DNA from: Parasphingorhabdus halotolerans
Lineage (GTDB): Bacteria > Pseudomonadota > Alphaproteobacteria > Sphingomonadales > Sphingomonadaceae
Length of the DNA: 64,000 nt
NCBI RefSeq assembly: GCF_012516475.1
Contig: NZ_CP051217.1
Span: forward strand, 2,852,001 to 2,916,000
Direction of reading: 5' to 3'
The notes below the pieces were generated by a model. The model saw only the letters and a program-made list of their open reading frames with translations, was not told the origin of the DNA and made no database searches. This document shows positions 61,956 through 64,000 of this stretch, one piece after another. How positions within the stretch are numbered: position 1 is the first letter of the stretch; each line of letters opens with the position of its first letter. The position numbers and the translations under genes were made by a program.

Positions 61956-63361
61956 CTGTGTACCGGAGTATCGGTTTGTTGCCGCTCCAGATAAGCAGCA
62001 ACCAGACCGGCCATGTCAACATCATGTTTGGCCAAATAATCGCGTTGCCATTGCGCGCCGTTTTGTTTGCTGGCTGCTCGTTCGGCGATGATTCCCAGAT
62101 AGGTTTCGATATCAGCATCTGCCAGACCCAGTTGCTGTAGACCTGTTTCCGCCATTGGCACGAAAGTGTCGCAGATCATGCGATCCAGCGCCAGATCATC
62201 AACATGATCCCATCGTATTTTGGCATTCAGGCCATGCCGCGCCGCTGCATAGAAATTGTCGCGCGCGGTGAAAAACTGCGTCCGTTTGTGCGGCGGGTTT
62301 TCGTGGGTAGCGAGATAGGTGACCAGCCCGAAAGAGAAGGCAGCATTGGCCATTGCATCGGCGATGGTAGGGCCAGCTGATACCGCGCGCTGTTCCATGC
62401 GAAAATGCGGTGTGCCGTCATCATCCCACCCGACCAGCGGTCGGTTCCAGCGCCAGATGGTACCGTTCTGCAGTCGCAAATGATCAAGCTTTTCATCTCC
62501 GCGATCAGAAACTTGCGGCAACAAAACCGGATAGCGTTGGCGGTTTGCAACGAATACTTCGCACAGTGATTCTTCGATAAAGCGGACACCAAAGGTCGCT
62601 CGCTCGGCATAGTCCCAATCCCCGACCGAGACAGCTTGTTCGAATAAGGGAATCCGGGTTTCGTCCCACAAATCCTTGCCAAATAGATACGGCGAATTGG
62701 CCCCTACGGCAACCAACGGCACCGAGGCCAGTTTGGATGCATTATAATAGTGCGCGCCCTGATCCGGTGGAATTTTGAGGTGGATTTGGAACGATGTTGT
62801 CGCCGCTTCGAGCATGACATCATGATGCACCGTGTCGAGTTTGTCTTTGCCCGAGATGTTCAATCCGATCGGCTTCCCATGTCGCATTTTGAAAACCTGC
62901 TTGTTCACGGCACGGTACCGTTTTCCCTTCGACATGTTTTCAACACAGAGATCGCTGTCACGGAGTGTCGGCAATATTCCAATATTTGCGAGATGAAGCC
63001 CCATGGATTGCGCGACATCCGACGCATTGCTCCATTGGTTCGCCAGATTATCATGAAGATGGGATATAGCATTGCCCGTCAGTATGGCCGGGTCGCCGTT
63101 CAGTTCGATATTGAAAAGCGACAATTCACGGACGACCAGTTCGCTATTGATCGCTTCGATAAGCTCGTCGTTTTTTGCTGCCGGACGCATATTCTCGTCC
63201 ACAATCCAGGCTTCCAGTTCAAATCCACCTGTCGCGGGACCGCTGGATAACAAACCCTCAGCCTCCCACTTTTGCACCAGATCGGTCTCACGATGCAGGC
63301 ATTCGACAAATGCGCCGTAATCGGCATCGCAGAAAGTGATCGTGTCCAGTTCTTGCCCCAT
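61943..63361 (-). CDS. Carboxylate-amine ligase / glutamate-cysteine ligase (GCS2) family protein
   Basis: A 472-residue ATP-dependent ligase of the GCS2 family. The entry TGGFELEAWIVDENMRPA has the Glu residues that bind Mg-ATP, LNGDPAILTGNAISHLH and ATTSFQIHLKIPPDQG follow, and the C-terminal RNFYAAARHGLNA-type stretch (ARDNFYAAARHGLNAKI) is present. YbdK-like members are weak glutamate-cysteine ligases with other carboxylate-amine substrates; the overlap with an aspartoacylase-like gene suggests synthesis and hydrolysis of a related amide. It starts at ATG 63361. Confidence 0.88.
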   Translation of the reverse strand: MGQELDTITFCDADYGAFVECLHRETDLVQKWEAEGLLSSGPATGGFELEAWIVDENMRPAAKNDELIEAINSELVVRELSLFNIELNGDPAILTGNAISHLHDNLANQWSNASDVAQSMGLHLANIGILPTLRDSDLCVENMSKGKRYRAVNKQVFKMRHGKPIGLNISGKDKLDTVHHDVMLEAATTSFQIHLKIPPDQGAHYYNASKLASVPLVAVGANSPYLFGKDLWDETRIPLFEQAVSVGDWDYAERATFGVRFIEESLCEVFVANRQRYPVLLPQVSDRGDEKLDHLRLQNGTIWRWNRPLVGWDDDGTPHFRMEQRAVSAGPTIADAMANAAFSFGLVTYLATHENPPHKRTQFFTARDNFYAAARHGLNAKIRWDHVDDLALDRMICDTFVPMAETGLQQLGLADADIETYLGIIAERAASKQNGAQWQRDYLAKHDVDMAGLVAAYLERQQTDTPVHRWTI

Positions 63362-63425
63362 GCCCTCTCCTCAAGGAAATGCGTTTCGGGTAATATGGCC
63401 ACAGAAACAGCCGCTTAGCAAAGTG

Positions 63426-64000
63426 TCACTGGACCAACAGACCTTCGCTCCCTTCTATATCCAGTCCGCAAATCTCTGCCCTGCCAACAAGGATTCTTAG
63501 ATATTGCGCGACGGCGCGGCGCCAAGTGGATTCTTCCAGATAATCCGCGATTTTGCTTTGCACGGCCTCGAACGGCAGCGTCTCTCCATCCAGTTTTCGT
63601 CCTGCTTTAATGACGTGAACGCCGAAACGGGTTTTTACCGGAACCGGGCACATTTGCCCTGCTTCCAGATTGAACAGGAATGTTTCAAACTCATCAACGG
63701 TTTGGCCCGGTCCGATTTGACCTAGATTGCCGCCCTGTTTGGCCGAGGAACAAGCGGACAACGTTTCGGCCAGTGCTTCAAAACGCTCTGGATGTTCTTT
63801 TAATTCTGCAATTGTATCCACCGCATTGAGTTCTGCCTTGGTATAACGCTTCTTGTCGTCCTGAGGGGCGGCGAACAGGATGTGCGATGCTTCGACCAGA
63901 TCAGGGCTGCTGAACTGAGTAATATTCTGCTCATAGTAACGGCGACAGGTTGCTTCATCGGCGGTCGGTATTTCGACTTCCTGTTCAAGCAACGCTTCGA
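63426..64000 (-). CDS. Parvulin-type peptidylprolyl isomerase (NifM-like), 5'-truncated by the window
   Basis: The frame is open through base 64000, so the start lies outside. At least 191 residues remain. The parvulin domain covers about 35-145: VEASHILFAAPQDDKK, SACSSAKQGGNLGQIGPGQTVDEFETFLFNLEAG and RFGVHVIKAGRK, with the catalytic-site His pair and Gly-rich loop. The N-terminal EIPTADEATCRRYYEQNITQF is the usual linker. It probably acts as a folding helper; NifM-like proteins are common outside nitrogen fixers. It is 64 bases upstream of the GCS2-family gene on the same strand. Confidence 0.85.
   Translation of the reverse strand, partial: EALLEQEVEIPTADEATCRRYYEQNITQFSSPDLVEASHILFAAPQDDKKRYTKAELNAVDTIAELKEHPERFEALAETLSACSSAKQGGNLGQIGPGQTVDEFETFLFNLEAGQMCPVPVKTRFGVHVIKAGRKLDGETLPFEAVQSKIADYLEESTWRRAVAQYLRILVGRAEICGLDIEGSEGLLVQ

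Overview
The window looks like a chromosomal segment of an alphaproteobacterium, most probably a marine-type member of the Sphingomonadales (Sphingorhabdus/Parasphingorhabdus-like). The support is a complete PhyR-NepR-EcfG general stress cluster with GGAAC-N16-CGTT promoters, an alphaproteobacterial LexA box (GAAC-N7-GAAC), a large carbohydrate-type TonB-dependent receptor, a RegB/RegA pair next to a cyo oxidase, and sphingomonad-style intergenic repeats. No rRNA, intact tRNA or CRISPR array was seen. Genus is inference; no database search was possible.

Layout. 0-6.1 kb: acyl-CoA metabolism (acyl-CoA ligase, TesB thioesterase, two thiolases of different classes, a DUF1295 membrane protein). 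6.1-9.6 kb: a RadC remnant, a winged-helix protein, a large secreted protein and a truncated amidohydrolase stub. 9.6-21.0 kb: a uronate-polysaccharide utilisation locus with a TonB receptor, GntR and LacI regulators, a DctPQM TRAP transporter, a secreted beta-helix lyase-like protein, an RpiB/LacAB-type isomerase and KduD. The receptor and the lyase operon share the same promoter/operator architecture. 21.1-24.1 kb: a decayed restriction/defence region on the minus strand containing an intact HNH nuclease. 24.2-24.9 kb: repeat copy A. 25-31.4 kb: a frameshifted winged-helix/TPR regulator, then MFS, DUF418, MFS and small accessory genes.

31.5-42 kb: stress and envelope genes (phospholipase D family, small proteins, DUF2383, BON-MscS channel, BLUF photosensor) leading into nepR-ecfG, phyR with a previously unlisted 42-aa membrane protein, DUF883, a PNPOx-like protein, a GAF-PAS HWE kinase, a Crp-family regulator and a small lipoprotein. 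Two exact EcfG promoters and two near-matches mark the regulon. 42.2-45.5 kb: a LexA-controlled DNA repair operon (radical SAM protein plus TIGR03915-UdgX fusion) and a hemerythrin. 45.6-47.3 kb: a gene remnant and repeat copy B with a tRNA 3'-end-like fragment.

47.3-55.6 kb: MHS-type transporter, then cyoABCD-SURF1-regBA as a tightly packed operon. 55.7-60.1 kb: accessory stretch with a broken IS200-type transposase, a second HNH nuclease and two translationally coupled tyrosine integrases. 60.2-64.0 kb (minus strand): an Fnr-like regulator lacking one Fe-S ligand, an overlapping aspartoacylase-family/GCS2-family pair and a parvulin-type isomerase cut by the window end.

Four genes (SCP-x-like thiolase, TPR regulator, TIGR03915-UdgX and IS200 transposase) are each broken by what looks like loss of one base in a short G or C run. 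This common pattern makes sequencing or assembly error a serious alternative to real gene decay.
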